Assembly (NCBI RefSeq): GCF_051020985.1
Contig: NW_027475133.1
Span: 1,054,001 to 1,118,000, forward strand
DNA length: 64,000 nucleotides
Origin: Nomia melanderi
Taxonomy: Eukaryota > Arthropoda > Insecta > Hymenoptera > Halictidae
Direction of reading: 5' to 3'
The notes below the pieces were generated by a model that was not told the DNA's origin, searched no databases, and worked only from the letters and a program-made list of their open reading frames with translations. Both the position numbers and the translations under genes were made by a program. Shown piece by piece: positions 63,001 to 64,000 of the stretch (positions are counted from its first letter, which is position 1; each line of letters begins with the position of its first letter).

Positions 63001-64000
63001 CGCGGACCACCAGGGGCCGAGAAAACCACCGTCTCATGGGGCCGGACACTCAGGGTCAGGGAAAAATCCAATATATATCTGGTGATATCTCGGGTGCAAT
63101 TACAGATAGCGCAATAAATCAAAGTGCATTGTCTGTAGGAGGCCCTGGCGCATGAATCTATGCAGCGGGAACGACCTAGGACCACCAGGGGCCGAGAAAA
63201 CTACAGTCTCATGGGGCCGGACAATCAGGGTCAGGGGAAAATCCAATATATATCTGGTGATATCTCGGGTGCTATTACAGATAGAGCAATAAATCAAAGT
63301 GCATTGTCTGTAGGAGGCCCTGGCGCATGAATCTGTGCAGCGGGAACGACCTCGGACCACATGAGGCCGAGGAAACCACAGTCTCATGGGGCCGGACACT
63401 CAGGGTCAGGGAAAAATCCAATATATATCTCGTGATATCTTGGGTGCTATTACAGATAGAGCAATAAATCAAAGTGCATTGTCTGTAGGAGGCCCTGTCG
63501 CATGAATGTGTGCAGCGGGAACAACCTCGGACCACCAGGGGCCGAGAAAACCACAGTCTCATGGGGCCGGACACTCAGGGTCAGGGGAAAATCCAATATA
63601 TATCTGGTGATATCTCTGGTGCTATTACAGATAGCGCAATAAATCAAAGTACATTGTCTGTAGGAGGCCCTGGCGCATAAATGTGGCCAGCGGGAACGAC
63701 CTCGGACCATCAGGGGCCGAGAAAACCACCGTCTCATGGGGCCGGACACTCAGGGTCAGGGGAAAATCCAATATTTATCTAGTGATATCTTGGGTGCTAT
63801 TACAGATAGCGCAATAAATCAAAGTGCATTGTCTGTAGGAGGCCCTGGCGCATGAATCTGTGCAGCGGGAACGACCTCGGACCACCAGGGTCCGAGAAAA
63901 CCACCGTCCCGAGGGGCCGGACACTTAGGGTCAGTGAAAAATCCAATATCTATCTGGTGATATCTCGGGTGCTATTACAGATAGCGCAATAAATCAAAGT
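60011..64000. repeat. Mixed monomers to the right edge
   Basis: Contains a copy of 56.6-57.0 kb, the GAATGTGTGC / CTGTTGATATC monomer near 60,180 and 61,580, and a two-monomer module (GCATAAATGTGG, GGACCATCAGG, AATATTTATC, GATATCTTGGG) at 61,925-62,060 and 63,675-63,810 (1,750 bp apart) that also occurs at 58,075-58,210. The array continues past the window end with no sign of a boundary. Confidence 0.78.

Larger units (their letters stand above)
1..64000. repeat. 175-bp satellite array filling the whole window
   Basis: Anchor motifs such as TCTGGTGATATCTCGGG and CTCGGACCACCAGGGG recur every 175 bp from the first line to the last, always on the same strand. The phase drifts by only -6 bp over 64 kb, and I can attribute all of it to twelve 1-2 bp indels, which gives about 365.75 monomers. 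The array runs off both ends of the window. No foreign DNA interrupts it. A homogeneous array like this is typical of centromeric or pericentromeric satellites; the centromere role is an inference. I do not recognise the family. The hand-built consensus has 41 C and 51 G in 175 bases. Confidence 0.98.

Noticed and set aside
1..64000. CRISPR array
   Set aside because: The whole 175-bp period is repeat, with no unique spacers, and the unit is far too long.
1..64000. tRNA, 5S rRNA or SINE origin of the monomer
   Set aside because: I saw no A/B box pair, no cloverleaf and no poly-A or target-site duplications. The array is perfectly periodic.

Overview
The whole window is one uninterrupted tandem satellite array, and I find no gene in it. 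The monomer is 175 bp, head to tail and in one orientation from the first base to the last. After correcting for twelve small indels there are about 365.75 monomers. There is no transposon, no unique spacer, no inversion and no other repeat family. This points to a eukaryotic heterochromatic or centromeric/pericentromeric satellite. I do not recognise the sequence and cannot name the species. Monomer length alone fits many unrelated centromeric satellites, so it does not identify the lineage.

Monomer anatomy, numbering from the G of GAATCTGTGC (one copy starts at 160, the next at 335): a GC-rich half carries an imperfect 21-bp dyad with arms CTCGG/CCGAG. An AT-rich core containing AATATATAT and an EcoRV site (GATATC) follows. 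Next comes a second dyad, GTGCTAT-TACAG-ATAGCGC, and then a variable tail that ends in GCGCAT. My hand-built consensus is about 53% G+C with 8 CpGs per monomer.

Layout. About 1-16.4 kb is a zone of diverse monomer types: a 1.92-kb 11-mer duplicated at 1-3,448, an exact doublet at 1,568-1,969, an exact triplet at 8,265-8,813, and a 700-bp 4-mer in three copies at 9,857-12,212. At 16.4-20.5 kb lie 350-bp dimers and a module that reappears 33 kb downstream. At 23-28.9 kb an approximately 19-monomer block is duplicated, and one copy has lost exactly one monomer. At 31.5-36.4 kb a 2,450-bp 14-mer is duplicated, with a partial third copy at 38.7-40.2 kb. At 41.3-42.7 kb is another 700-bp 4-mer pair. 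At 44.9-52.3 kb two interleaved higher-order units of 1,400 bp and 1,225 bp alternate. At 52.0-54.0 kb the monomer set of 17-20 kb returns. At 54-64 kb is a mosaic with 5-, 8- and 10-monomer spacings.

The array therefore shows many small, local, overlapping higher-order repeats rather than one dominant unit. All change is in whole-monomer steps, and indels inside monomers are strikingly rare (about eight independent events in 64 kb). Open reading frames recur every 175 bp on both strands, but they are by-products of the repeat. Block boundaries come from reading by eye and are good to roughly 10-30 bp unless stated as exact.
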